The notes under the pieces: generated by a model
What the model was told of the DNA's origin: nothing
Database searches by the model: none
What the model saw: only the letters and a program-made list of their open reading frames with translations
DNA from: UBA9611 sp965237595
GTDB taxonomy: Bacteria; Chloroflexota; Dehalococcoidia; Lucifugimonadales; UBA3495
NCBI GenBank assembly: GCA_965237595.1
Contig: CBDEFY010000004.1
Coordinates: 447,929-511,928 of the forward strand
Direction of reading: 5' to 3'
DNA length: 64,000 nt
Made by a program: the position numbers and the translations under genes
In this document: positions 41,214 to 51,155 of the stretch, piece by piece
How the letters are laid out: each line of letters begins with the position of its first letter
Numbering within the stretch: position 1 is the first letter of the stretch

Positions 41214-42516
41214 TGTTGTTTAGGTGGGTGTCGCCTCCGCGAGATCGGCCTCTGGAAGAGCTTCGTTGAAGGTCAGCACGACAGGTGTGATGTATCGACG
41301 GCCAACGGCCCATTCGTCGTGCTGCTCAGCCAGGACGGCGCCAACGAGGCGGCGCACGGCCGGCCGGTTAGGGAAGATGCCCACCACATCGGTGCGTCGC
41401 CGGATCTCCTTGTTGAGACGCTCCTGTGGGTTGTTGGACCAGATCTTCTTCCAGTGGGCGAGTGGGAAGTTGGAGAAGGCCAGGACGTCGGGTCCGGCCT
41501 CGTCCAGTAGAGAGGCGACCTGAGGGAACCGGTCCTGGAGTTGATCGGTCACCCTGTCGAGTTGGGCGTGTACCTCATCAGGGGAGGGTTGCTGGTAGAT
41601 GGTGCGCACCATGGTGACTACCCATGGCTGGGCGCGCCTGGGGACCCGAGTGAGCAGGTTGGTCATGAAGTGGGTGCGGCACCGTTGCCAGCTGGCTCCG
41701 CCGAAGACTGCGGCGATGGCGCCTCGGAGTCCCTGATGAGCGTCCGATACCACCAGCTCCGCCCCGCCGAGGCCCCTGGCGGACAGCGAGCGTAGGAAGG
41801 CCAGCCAGAAGGCGCCGTCTTCACTCGTACCCACGTCCATCCCGATGATCTCCCGCTTGCCCTCGCCATTGACCGCCGTTGCCACCACCACGCTGACGTT
41901 GACGATCCTGCCGGCCTCCCTGACCTTCTGGGTCAGTGCGTCCAGCCACAGGTAGGGGTAGGGTCCACCGCCCAGCGGACGGCCCATGAAGCCATCCACC
42001 ACCACGTCCAGTTCCTGACAGATGCGCGACACCTGGCTCTTGGAGATACCCTCACACCCCAGGGCCTTGACCAGATCGTCCACCCGCCTTGTGGATACCC
42101 CTTCCACGTAGGCCTGCTGGATCACAGCCAGCAGAGCTCGCTCGCTGCGACGCCGTGGCTCCAGCAGGCTCGGGAAGTAGCTCCCTTCTCTGAGCTTCGG
42201 GATGTGCAGATCCATCGTCCCTACACGGGTATCCCACGCCCGGGACCGATACCCGTTGCGCTGGGTCACCCGCTCAGGGCTGCGTTCTCCATACTCAGCA
42301 CCGATCCTCGATGACACCTCCGCATCCATGATCCCCTCTACCAGCACTCTCAGTGCCTCCCGTAGGAAGTCCACGTCGCGCAATAGCTCCAGCAGGTCCA
42401 TCCTTTCCTTGACCACTGTTGTCCTCCTTTCTCGAGCTTTCCTCTTTGCCCGCTAAGGATGACGCGGTGGTCTCTCTTTCTCCAGACCCTCTCCCTCTTA
42501 CACCACTTCCTGGGAC
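41176..42516 (-). mobile_element. IS256-family insertion sequence
   Basis: Imperfect terminal inverted repeats: GTCCCGTCAAGTGGTGTAAG at 41176 and, reversed, GTCCCAGGAAGTGGTGTAAG ending at 42516. A single complete transposase gene is inside. No 8-9 bp target duplication is visible at the flanks, and the right flank does not continue the SDR gene, which suggests a later deletion. Confidence 0.85.
41220..42416 (-). CDS. IS256-family (Mutator-type) transposase
   Basis: 398 residues, complete: RVTQRNGYRSRAWDTRVG, the catalytic Asp in YLWLDALTQKVRE, Asp in ELVVSDAHQGLRGAI, and Glu in NPQERLNKEIRRRTDVVGIF. Transposase_mut domain. ATG 42416 with GGAGGACAAC upstream. Likely functional. Confidence 0.94.
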   Translation of the reverse strand: MVKERMDLLELLRDVDFLREALRVLVEGIMDAEVSSRIGAEYGERSPERVTQRNGYRSRAWDTRVGTMDLHIPKLREGSYFPSLLEPRRRSERALLAVIQQAYVEGVSTRRVDDLVKALGCEGISKSQVSRICQELDVVVDGFMGRPLGGGPYPYLWLDALTQKVREAGRIVNVSVVVATAVNGEGKREIIGMDVGTSEDGAFWLAFLRSLSARGLGGAELVVSDAHQGLRGAIAAVFGGASWQRCRTHFMTNLLTRVPRRAQPWVVTMVRTIYQQPSPDEVHAQLDRVTDQLQDRFPQVASLLDEAGPDVLAFSNFPLAHWKKIWSNNPQERLNKEIRRRTDVVGIFPNRPAVRRLVGAVLAEQHDEWAVGRRYITPVVLTFNEALPEADLAEATPT

Positions 42517-42686
42517 TCTACTGCCGCGAATCGGAGTGATCCGTCTGTTTCGGATGATTCGGATTCAAGTGGACCAACAGAACTATAGTTTCTGTTGACC
42601 TAGCTCCAAGTTCACCCTACCCTGGCCACCCCTTCTACACAATAGTTGGCCTACACAATACGGAGGAAACCTAAGAGGAGACCTAA

Positions 42687-44331
42687 ATGGTAAATGATTC
42701 AACTGGGACCAGATCTGTCGCATTATATCCACGGGTTAGCACCACTGAACAAGCCGAAGGAGGAACCAGCGTCGAGACCCAAACCGAGTTTCTTCGAGAT
42801 TGGGCGAAGCTCCACGGATATGAGGTCTACGAAATATATTCGGACCCAGGCTACAGCGGTAGTACCCCGGATCGGCCTGGTTTCCAAAGGATGTTGAGGG
42901 ATGCTGAAGCTGGTTTTTTCCAGCTAGTTGTGGTCACAAAGCTTGACCGCTTCATGCGGGATGCAAGGGAAATGCTCAATGCGATTGAGGAATTGAAACG
43001 ATACGGGGTGGCCTTCGTGGCGATAATACCAGCGAAACCGGCTCTGGCCAACTGGTCCTTACGGTGTTGGCTGGTATCGCTGAGTGGGAGAGGGATCGGA
43101 TTAGAGAGCGAACAACTGAGGGAAGACTAGCGACCGCACGCAAGGGCGGCATCCTGGGAGGCTTCGTACCATATGGGTACGACTATGTCCCGAGAGCTGA
43201 CGATACCCTGGCACACTACGAGGTCAACGAACCGCAAGCAGCAGTGGTTAAGGAAATGTTCCGATGGCTGGCAGATGAGCGTATGTCTTGCCGAGGAGTA
43301 TCTATTAGGTTGAAAGAGCTTGGTATCCCGTCTCCAAAAGGTAAACCTGTCTGGGCACCTAGCGTGGTGAACTATATTTTCACCAGGAAACCTACATTGG
43401 GACAGCGTATTTCAGACGGCGTACCCCCGCGGAGCCGATCCGTCGAAGGACAAATTCGCCGATCGGCAAGAAAACCAAAACCAGCAGGCGTCAGCGTCCC
43501 AAAGAAGATTGGATACGAATCGCCGTCCCGTGCATTATTGATACCCAAACATGGGACCGGGCTCAGGAGCAGTTAGTAGCCAACTCTAAGTATTCGCCAA
43601 GAAACTCTAAGCTGGAATATCTGCTTAGGCAGCTAACCCGCTGCGGTCTCTGAGGAATGGCGTACTCTGGTTACTCATCCAAACGGAGAGGGCGGATTTA
43701 TCGTTATTACGGATGCACGCAGAAAGACCCCTTGACCGCCCCCAGCGGTAAGAAATGTCCGAATCGCGCGGTGCGCGCTGAGGTGCTGGAAGAGCTAATT
43801 TGGGACACAGTATCGGAATTACTCTGTGATCCCGTGACGCTCGATAATGAGCTTCGACGGAGGCAAGCCGAAACAACCACCGATTACGGCATCGTCGATA
43901 AATGCAGAAAGCTGGAAGCCGAGATAGAGAGGCTGGCAACTCAGGAGAACCGGTTCCTCGACCTCTACGGGGATGGATCCTTCGACCGGGGTGTTCTGGA
44001 TCGAAAGATTGAGCAGGTCAACGCCCAAAAGCGTAGGGCGGAAAGCGAGATGAGTACTCTTGAGCATCAAAGCCGCGAGACAGACAACAATTCGCTTTCA
44101 ACAACGAACCTAGAAACCTTCTGCCAAACAATAGGCTCTGGTCTTGAAAAAATGACATTTGAAGAGCGTCAGAAGCTCTTGCGGCTAGTGATCGACCGTG
44201 CGATAATTTCGTCGAAAAAACAATTCGCATCGAGATTGCGATTCCTCTCCTTCCTCCAGACCCGGTTTTCGGGTTGCGTACGACACGTCCTGACACGTTT
44301 CCACCAAGCTAAGGATAAACACCCCGGCTGA
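42687..44331 (+). pseudogene. Large serine recombinase, multiply broken
   Basis: The resolvase domain starts VALYPRVSTTEQAEGG with catalytic Ser18 and VVVTKLDRFMRD. Near 43030 the frame shifts (probably with a small deletion) to TSETGSGQLVLTVLAGIAEW. At about 43391 it shifts again to YIGTAYFRRRTPAEPIRR. In the zinc ribbon TGA at 43651-43653 replaces a Cys (CGL-stop-GMAYSG, normally CGxCG). The rest, GRIYRYYGCTQKD and a coiled-coil region to SKKQ, is intact. Such recombinases integrate phages and conjugative elements. The element it moved is not visible here. ATG 42687 is behind AAGAGGAGACC. Confidence 0.88.
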
Positions 44332-44350
44332 AAAGCCGGGGTGTTTTGTG
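44317..44350 (+). terminator. Rho-independent terminator after the recombinase
   Basis: AAACACCCCGGCT, loop GAAA, AGCCGGGGTGTTT and TTGTG. A perfect 13-pair stem with GNRA-type loop. Confidence 0.92.
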
Positions 44351-45129
44351 CCTGAAAAATTGGACGGGGAGATAGGGGTTTTGCACTGAGTCCAACTCCC
44401 AATCTAGGTAGAATTGAGTTACGTCTACCCATACATCCCGTCGAGATTTAGCCGTTAATCCGTATCCCCTGCTTTGCCCGGCCCGGAGCGAATTGGTCAA
44501 ACTCGTCAAACTCGTTTTTGTACCGAATTGTCGTCAAAGCGGTAGTAATTACCGATCAATAGCAAAAAAGCATTTCCGCCACGGCTAAGGTGCCGGTCAT
44601 CAAATGCGGCTTCTACCAAGTCTGAGGTACCCTCTGTGAGCACACCTTCCAAATAAGATCGAAGCATCGACGGCACAGTTTCAGCCGTGGGCGAAGGAGG
44701 ACAACCCTCCGTAACAGGAAAAGAGTACGGTTTTATCCGTAACGAGGACCCCGGCGACCTATATTTTTTGCGACTTGTTGGAGATATCCAGAGCCCATAG
44801 GAAAAGAAATGAAGCGAGAAATCTAAGAGTTGATGGGTTCGTTGGAATGAATTTGTTCTGACGGGCCCTCTATTACCGTCTTTAGAGGGTCAAGGCATTC
44901 AGCAACAAAAGAATTTCTCAGAAATGCTCATTGACACGCGTAGCGTAGCATTGCTGATGGCCGCCTGTATTAACATTCAGCAAATTCGCAGGCAGGAACG
45001 CCCGTCAAGGGCGGTATGGGCCATGGAGTCGGCAGGCGGCTCAGGTGCCACCGGGGATTGTCCGATTACCGGTGGGTCGATACACTGTGGTTCACTACCG
45101 GCCAGATCAGGCCGAAGGAGGGTTGAGCT
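44351..45129. other. Noncoding stretch, nothing recognised
   Basis: About 780 bases. It contains a short direct repeat GTCAAACTCGTCAAACTCG near 44500. No tRNA, no recognisable protein and no clear promoter were seen. The recombinase attachment site could be here but cannot be identified from one end. Confidence 0.45.
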
Positions 45130-46116
45130 ATGGCAAACAACATGACCATTCTGGTGGGAACCGTCGGCCAGGGAGTAATGCGCAGCGAAGATAGCGGTGA
45201 GAGTTGGCGGCGCGTCGGCATTGACCAAGGTCTGCACTCCGATGCCCTGGTGCGAACCCTGCTGACGAGCCTTAATCGGCACGGTGTGGTCTTCGCCGGC
45301 ACCGATAAGGGCCTGTACCGAAGTGAGGATGCCGGCGCTACCTGGGAATTAGTAGAGTCGCCCTTGGGCGGGTACTGCGTCTGGGCCTTGGCGGCAGACG
45401 CCCAAGAACCGCAGACCATGTACGCTGGCACCGGTACCCCCAACCCGGCGGCACTATTTCGCTCAAATGACGGTGGCATAACCTGGCAGAAAACGTCCAT
45501 GAAAGCAGCCGAAACCTGCCCCAACGTAGGTATTCCCAGGGTCACGGGTATCGCTGTAGACCCCACCAACCGCCGTGATGTCTGGGTGGGCCTGGAAGTG
45601 GACGGGGTCCGCTACAGCAGGGACGGCGGCGACACCTGGCAGACCATCAACGGGGCCATCCCCAACTTGGACGTCCACAACGTAGCTGTATCTGCGGGTC
45701 CCCCTAAGACCGTGGTGGTGGTGGTGAACGATGACGTGTACACCAGCAACGACGACGGCGCCACCTGGCATTCCCTGGACATCCGGCAGAACTGGCCCTA
45801 TGGCTACCCTAGGGGAATAACGGTCCATCCCGCCAACCCCAACACAATTTTCCTGACCATCGGCGACACGACCCCAGGCCGGACCGGCGCAGTCATGCGT
45901 TCCGCCGACACCGGCAAGAGTTGGCAAAAGATGGAACTGCCGGTGGACCCCAACACCGCTATGTGGGTGGTAAATATTCAGCCCAGCAATCCCCAGGTGG
46001 TGTTCGCTGGCAGCCGATACGGCTATTTGTACCGCAGTGACGACGGTGGAGACTCCTGGATCAAGCTCTGGCGGGAGTTTAGCGAGATATCTTCGGTGCT
46101 ATGGGTTTCTTCCTGA
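45130..46116 (+). CDS. BNR/VPS10-type repeat protein (beta-propeller)
   Basis: A 328-residue protein built of repeats with the Asp-box pattern: GVMRSEDSGESWRRVG, GLYRSEDAGATWELVE, ALFRSNDGGITWQKTS, GVRYSRDGGDTWQTIN, DVYTSNDDGATWHSLD, YLYRSDDGGDSWIKLW. This folds as a sialidase/sortilin-like propeller. There is no signal peptide, so it is cytosolic. Members are abundant in SAR202-type genomes and their function is not established. ATG 45130 follows AAGGAGGG. Confidence 0.82.
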   Translation: MANNMTILVGTVGQGVMRSEDSGESWRRVGIDQGLHSDALVRTLLTSLNRHGVVFAGTDKGLYRSEDAGATWELVESPLGGYCVWALAADAQEPQTMYAGTGTPNPAALFRSNDGGITWQKTSMKAAETCPNVGIPRVTGIAVDPTNRRDVWVGLEVDGVRYSRDGGDTWQTINGAIPNLDVHNVAVSAGPPKTVVVVVNDDVYTSNDDGATWHSLDIRQNWPYGYPRGITVHPANPNTIFLTIGDTTPGRTGAVMRSADTGKSWQKMELPVDPNTAMWVVNIQPSNPQVVFAGSRYGYLYRSDDGGDSWIKLWREFSEISSVLWVSS

Positions 46117-46336
46117 CGTATTTTCGGCAAACCGAGTTGAGTACTCCGCAGTACGAGATGCCAACAAACGCGCGCACCCTACATTTTGGCGAGTTCAGCC
46201 TTGGCAAAAAGCCACAGCGGGGTGACGATCGAAGCCATGATGGACGAAGGTTTGATAAGCCACGAATAATCAGCGGTAGGAGTTGGCAAACGACCGGCAC
46301 AATTCGAGCGATCGATTTAGTAAGGAGGCGGAAACT

Positions 46337-47383
46337 ATGACTACGACTTGATCCAGTCAAAAATCCTTTGTATTTGCGGGCCTGGCCGGGGAGACCGCCC
46401 CCGGCAGGGTGGTAAATAGCGGCCTGTACCGCATGAGTAACGACGATGGCCAGTGGTCGCAGCTTAACAACGGACTGCCCGAATCTCCGGCGGTGAGGGC
46501 AATCGCGGTGCACCCCAAAAAGCCGGAGGTAGTCTACGCCGGCACTCAGGACGGGCCCTACCGCAGCGGCGATTACGGCGACACCTGGGAAAAGGTGAAC
46601 GTGGGAGACCACGGTCTGCCGGTCTGGTCTTTGCTCTTCCATCCCAGGGACGCCAATGTGATGTTCGCGGGATACGAGTCAGCGGAAATCTACCGCAGCG
46701 ATGACGGAGGCGAGCATTGGACTCAGTTGCCGGTGAGCGTCCGGTTCCCCGAGGTGACCGTGAGACCCGGGGCCAACTTGGCCAAGCGGGTGCTGATGAT
46801 GTCGGCCACGGTTGCCGATCCCGATCTGCTATACGGCGCCATCGAGGTGGGCGGCATCATCCGATCCAGGGATGGCGGCGAACACTGGGAAAACCTTAGC
46901 CATGGCCAATACGTGAACGACGACCCGGTGGACATGCATGGGGTCTTGGCCAGCAGCTTCCGTCCCGGTGATATTCTCAGCATCGGCCGGGCCGGGATGT
47001 TCCGGAGCGAAGACCAAGGCGACCACTGGAATCGCGTCCAGATCGACGCCCTCAACGAAAAGGGCCAGACCTATTGCCGGTCCATCCGCGAAGCCCCGGG
47101 GGATTCCAGGAACATATGGGTCTCCGGAGGTCCCAACTTCCAGAGCGATTCGGGCGCCTTATTCCATAGCTCCGACGGCGGTGCGAACTGGGGGAAGGTT
47201 GAAACCGGATTCGAGGCCCCCAGCACCATTTTCGGGCTGGCGTTCGACAGCCGCAATCCCCGGAACATGTACTGCGCCACCAACGGCGGCCAGGTCTTTG
47301 GTAGCCGGGACAACGGCCAAAGCTGGAGCGAGTACCCGCTGCCGGAAGGGGCGACGCAATTGTATTCCCTGGCCTGCAGTTAG
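46337..47383 (+). pseudogene. BNR-repeat protein with early in-frame TGA
   Basis: ATG 46337 behind TAAGGAGGCGG reads MTTT, then TGA (46349-46351), then SSQKSFVFAGLAGETAPGRV and repeated Asp boxes (GPYRSGDYGDTWEKVN, EIYRSDDGGEHWTQL, GIIRSRDGGEHWENLS, GMFRSEDQGDHWNRVQ, LFHSSDGGANWGKVE). It is a paralogue of the preceding protein. The stop is at codon 5, probably CGA to TGA. A GTG at 46409 could restart translation but would cut into the first blade. The rest is intact. Confidence 0.75.
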
Positions 47384-47507
47384 GAACCGGGATGCGTGGG
47401 TGGCCGTCGCATAACAGCGAAACCGCCCACGTTTAGCTAAACCCGCCGAAGTGCTACGGCGGCTAACGTCTTGACAACCGCCGGTAAGCACTCAGAAGGA
47501 GAGCAGC

Positions 47508-48494
47508 ATGTTGGAAAAACCCGAACTCATGGAAATGATGCGGCGCATGATGCGCATCAGGCACTTCGAAGAAGCGGTCATCAGGCTGGTTGAGGGGGCC
47601 GAGATCGTGGGAGCCGCCCACTCGTACATCGGCGAGGAGGCTGTGGCAGTGGGGGCCTGCATGGCGCTTCGGGACGACGACTGGATGACCGGCAATCACC
47701 GTTCTCACGGTCACCCCATAGCCAAGGGCGGCGACGTGCGAACCGCCATGGCCGAGTTGCTGGGCAAAAGCACCGGCATCTGCAAGGGCAAGGGCGGTTC
47801 TATGCACCTGGCGGATTTCAGCATCGGGATCCTTGGGGAGTCTGGCATTTTGGGCTCGTCAATCCCAGTGGCGGTGGGAGCGGCGTTGGGCAGCAGGCTC
47901 CAAGGCAACGACCGGGTGGCCGTTTGCTTTTTTGGTGACGGCGCCAGCAATGAAGGTTCGTTTCACGAGTCCATAAATCTGGCCGCCGTGTGGAAGCTTC
48001 CGGTGATTTTCCTCTGCGAGAACAACCAATATGCGGTAACCGGCAGCTTTAAAGAGATGGTGGCGGTGGACAACATTTCCGACCGCGCGGCGGCTTACGC
48101 CATCCCAAGCGTGCTGGTCGACGGTCAAGACGTAATCGCCATGCACGAAGCGGTCACCCAAGCGGTGGAAAGGGCCAGGTCCGGTCAAGGCCCGTCCCTG
48201 GTGGAAGGGAGGACCTACCGCTACCACGACCACTCCTTGGGGCTCGGGCGCATCGTCAGAGACTCCTACCGGAGCGATGACGAGGTGGAGCAGTGGAAGC
48301 AGCGAGACCCCATCACCCTCCATAGTGGACTCCTGATTGAACAAGGCATTGCAACCCAGGACGAGATCGACCAGATGGAGCGAGAGATTGAGGAGCAAAT
48401 AGAAGAGGCCGTCACGTTCGCCCGGGAGAGCCCCTATCCCGAGCCATCGGCGTTGTTCGAAGACATGTTCGCGGACCCGATTCTTTTGGAGTGA
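47508..48494 (+). CDS. TPP-dependent 2-oxoacid/acetoin dehydrogenase E1 alpha
   Basis: 328 residues: MMRRMMRIRHFEEAVIRLVE, HSYIGEEAVAVGA, GGSMHLADFSIGILGESGIL and the TPP motif FFGDGASNEGSFHESIN ending ENNQYAVTGS. It most resembles acetoin dehydrogenase AcoA and PDH E1 alpha. With E1 beta and E2 it oxidatively decarboxylates a 2-oxo acid or acetoin to acyl-CoA. ATG 47508 follows AGAAGGAGAGC. It is the only subunit gene of the cluster without a lesion. Confidence 0.88.
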   Translation: MLEKPELMEMMRRMMRIRHFEEAVIRLVEGAEIVGAAHSYIGEEAVAVGACMALRDDDWMTGNHRSHGHPIAKGGDVRTAMAELLGKSTGICKGKGGSMHLADFSIGILGESGILGSSIPVAVGAALGSRLQGNDRVAVCFFGDGASNEGSFHESINLAAVWKLPVIFLCENNQYAVTGSFKEMVAVDNISDRAAAYAIPSVLVDGQDVIAMHEAVTQAVERARSGQGPSLVEGRTYRYHDHSLGLGRIVRDSYRSDDEVEQWKQRDPITLHSGLLIEQGIATQDEIDQMEREIEEQIEEAVTFARESPYPEPSALFEDMFADPILLE

Positions 48495-48557
48495 ACGCGT
48501 GGAATAAACACGGTCCGTCAAGAACGACAACGAGAGGACTGCCTAGGAGGATGACCG

Positions 48558-49544
48558 ATGACGCAGACACAAACATAGACCAGAAACATTACCCTAACCC
48601 AAGCCATCAACGAAGCCATCCGGGAAGAAATGCAGCAGGATGACCGGGTTTTCATCATGGGAGAGGATATCTAAAGGGGCGTATATGGCGCCTCGGGAGG
48701 TTTGTTCGCCGAATTCGGCGGCGAACGTGTCAGGGACTGTCCGCTTTCCGAGAACGCCTTTTTTGGCGCGGCGGTGGGCGCTGCCGCCGTGGGGATGAGG
48801 CCTATCGTGGAAAGCCTGTCGAGCTTTATGTGGGTCGGCATGGACCAGTTGGTCAGCCAAGCCTCCAAGATGCGGTATATGTTCGGCAGCCAAGTCGATC
48901 TACCCATTGTTTACCGGGCTGCTATGTATTACGGAGGCAACATGGCCGCTCATCATTCCGACCGGTCCCATCCGTTGTTCATGAACATTCCCGGTTTCAA
49001 GAACGTCTTCGTGAGCAACGCCTACGACGGCAAGGGCCTGCTGAAGACCGCCATCAGGGAGAACGACCCAGTGATCTTCTGGGAGGACCGGACTATTCTG
49101 GGGGCGAGGGCTTACGTCCCGGAGGAAGAATACTCCATCCCATTTGGTGTGGCGGATATCAAGCGGGAAGGCACCGATGCCACCATCGTGGCCATCGGCG
49201 GGATGGTGCCGCGGGCCTTGGCCGCCGCCGAGACCCTGGCCCAAGAGGGGGTTTCCGCCGAGGTGTTGGACCCGCGCACGTTGGTGCCCTTGGACAAGCG
49301 GGCCATACTCGATTCCGTGGCCAAGACCGGAAGGCTGGTGGTGGTGGACATGGCCCACAAGACTTGCAGCGCCGCCAGCGAGATCGCTGCCATTGTGGCA
49401 ATGGAAGGATTCTGGGACCTCCAGGCACCCATCCAGCGGCTGGGCACCGTCAATGTGCATATACCTTTCAGCCCGGCGCTGGAGCCATTGTGCTATCCCA
49501 CGGATGAGTCGATCGCCGAGGCGGTTCGAACGACACTTGCCTAG
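48558..49544 (+). pseudogene. E1 beta subunit with two in-frame stops
   Basis: ATG 48558 behind TAGGAGG reads MTQTQT, TAG (48576-48578), TRNITLTQAINEAIREEMQQ, DDRVFIMGEDI, TAA (48672-48674), RGVYGASGGLFAEFGGERV, then the complete body ENAFFGAAVGAAAVGMRPIV and the C-terminal transketolase domain GGMVPRALAAAETLAQEG. Both stops could come from AAG and AAA (Lys). The N-terminal lost part includes the conserved GED motif, so the active enzyme cannot form unless both stops are read through or are sequence errors. Confidence 0.85.
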
Positions 49545-49622
49545 GTAAATCTACTAACTGCTGACTCGTTGATTTGGTGGCCTCAAGGCCATTCTTCTCC
49601 GCGCGGCCCGAGGAGGACTGTC

Positions 49623-49979
49623 ATGGCTTCGGAGATTGTCCTTCCCCAATGGGGAATGGAGATGCAAGATGGCACCATCGTCAAATGGCTGAAACAGGAA
49701 GGCGATACCGTCCAAGAAGGGGAACCCATCGTGGAGGTGGAGACCGCCAAGCTGACCACTGAGTTGGAATCCAACGTAACGGGGGTTCTCGCCAGGATCG
49801 TGGCGCAGGAGGGGGAAATCGTCCCCATCAGGGGTGTCCTAGCTGTGATCGCGGCGCCGGGCGAAGACATCGGCCCCCCGGCCAACCCATCGGCCGTACC
49901 CGTACCTGCGTCGCAGATTCCCTCGGCGCCGACTTGGGCTAGAGAGGGAGCACCGGCCGGGTCGGATGGTGTGGAGTAA
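49623..49979 (+). CDS. Lipoyl domain of E2 (separate reading frame)
   Basis: A 118-residue protein: ASEIVLPQWGMEMQDGTIVK, VEVETAKLTTELESN with the lipoyl Lys43, then GVLAVIAAPGEDIG and an Ala/Pro linker. Normally the linker leads directly into the E3-binding domain of E2. Here the frame stops at 49979 and the E2 core is in another frame from 49982. Whether this is a real split or a frameshift is open. ATG 49623 follows GAGGAGGACTGTC. Confidence 0.8.
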   Translation: MASEIVLPQWGMEMQDGTIVKWLKQEGDTVQEGEPIVEVETAKLTTELESNVTGVLARIVAQEGEIVPIRGVLAVIAAPGEDIGPPANPSAVPVPASQIPSAPTWAREGAPAGSDGVE

Positions 49980-49981
49980 GG

Positions 49982-51037
49982 GTGCCGGTTGTTCCGGCGG
50001 CGCGGCGTTTGGCTGCCGAGAACAACATTGATTTGGCGCAGGTCGAAGCCAGCGGCCCCCAGGGACCTATCCTGATCGCGGATGTGGAAAAGGCTATCGA
50101 GCGGCCAGCCTCCGGTACTGCGGCCGGAGGAAGTGCCGGAGCCGGGGTCCAGGTCGTTCCGGCCGCTCGGCGGTTGGCAGGGCAAAAGGGCATCGACCTA
50201 GCTCAAGTCCATGGTAGCGGTCCCGGCGGACGCATATTGCTGGCAGACGTGGAAAACGCCGTCCAGAGTCGAGGCCCGGTTGCTGCATTCAACATGGTCC
50301 AGATCCAGGGAATACGCCGGACCATCGCCACCCGCATGCTCCAAAGCGTCCAGTCCATGGCCCAGGTGACGGTGACCACTGAAATAAACGTCAGCGAGGC
50401 CATGATTCTGCGTAAGGGACTGTCCCGGAACCAAGAAGGCGGCAGCCTCAGTCCACTCCATCTGCTGATCAAAGCCACAGCCCGGGCTTTGAAAGAGTAT
50501 CCCTACCTGAACGCCGTGCAGATGGAAGACCAGGTCCAGTTCAAAGCCACAGCCCGGGCTTTGAAAGAGTATCCCTACCTGAACGCCGTGCAGATGGAAG
50601 ACCAGGTCCAGTTGATGGACCAAGTCAACATCGGGGTTGCGGTTGCCCTTAAAGAAGGTCTGATCACCCCTGTCCTTCGGGAAGCCGACACCAAGACTCT
50701 GGCTCAACTAGCCATTGAAAGCAGGGAACTGGCCACCAAGACGAGAGAAGGGAAAGCTAGGCCTGAAGATGTCACCGGCGGGTCCTTTACGGTCACCAAT
50801 CTGGGTGGGTTCGGCATCGATGCTTTCACACCTATAATCAATCCACCGCAGGTCGGGATACTGGGCGTGGGCCGAGTCGTGGAGAAGCCCGTGATAGCCG
50901 ATGGGCAGATCGCCAAAGGGTCCATGATGTATCTAAGTCTGACCTTTGATCACCGCATAGTGGACGGCGCTCCAGCAGCGGAATTTTTACAAGCCGTGAG
51001 CAAGTATTTGGAAGACCCTTGGTGGATGGTCCAATAA
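49982..51037 (+). CDS. E2 acyltransferase core with two subunit-binding domains
   Basis: 351 residues. There are two E3-binding domains in a row (VVPAARRLAAENNIDLAQVE with GPQGPILIADVEKAI, and VVPAARRLAGQKGIDLAQVH with GPGGRILLADVENAV). The catalytic trimer domain ends LTFDHRIVDGAPAAEFLQ with the active His. Residues about 163-186 are repeated exactly as 187-210 through a 72-bp tandem duplication inside the catalytic domain. A start at GTG 49982 has GGAG five bases before it. The frame also runs back to 49973 (GVRVPVV), which supports a one-base frameshift between lipoyl and core parts. Confidence 0.8.
   Translation: MPVVPAARRLAAENNIDLAQVEASGPQGPILIADVEKAIERPASGTAAGGSAGAGVQVVPAARRLAGQKGIDLAQVHGSGPGGRILLADVENAVQSRGPVAAFNMVQIQGIRRTIATRMLQSVQSMAQVTVTTEINVSEAMILRKGLSRNQEGGSLSPLHLLIKATARALKEYPYLNAVQMEDQVQFKATARALKEYPYLNAVQMEDQVQLMDQVNIGVAVALKEGLITPVLREADTKTLAQLAIESRELATKTREGKARPEDVTGGSFTVTNLGGFGIDAFTPIINPPQVGILGVGRVVEKPVIADGQIAKGSMMYLSLTFDHRIVDGAPAAEFLQAVSKYLEDPWWMVQ
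50469..50613 (+). repeat. Exact 72-bp in-frame tandem duplication in E2
   Basis: Bases 50469-50541 recur as 50541-50613 without a mismatch. The unit encodes KATARALKEYPYLNAVQMED and QVQ. This is the second such event in the window (compare 3395-3597). Confidence 0.95.
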
Positions 51038-51155
51038 CTACGTTGGCAGATCCGGAGGCGGCGTGTAGCGTAATCGCGGCCCGCCACCGAGAGTTCCTGG
51101 CCATCTAGGTTATTCCATTCAACGTGGCGTCGCGGCGCCAGAAGGAGAAAACGCC

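Noticed and set aside
43651..43653. Selenocysteine in the serine recombinase
   Set aside because: Two further frameshifts show the gene is dead, and zinc-ribbon Cys residues are not known to be Sec.
46349..46351. Selenocysteine at the TGA of the second BNR protein
   Set aside because: The position (codon 5) is not a conserved redox site and no suitable hairpin follows; CGA to TGA is simpler.
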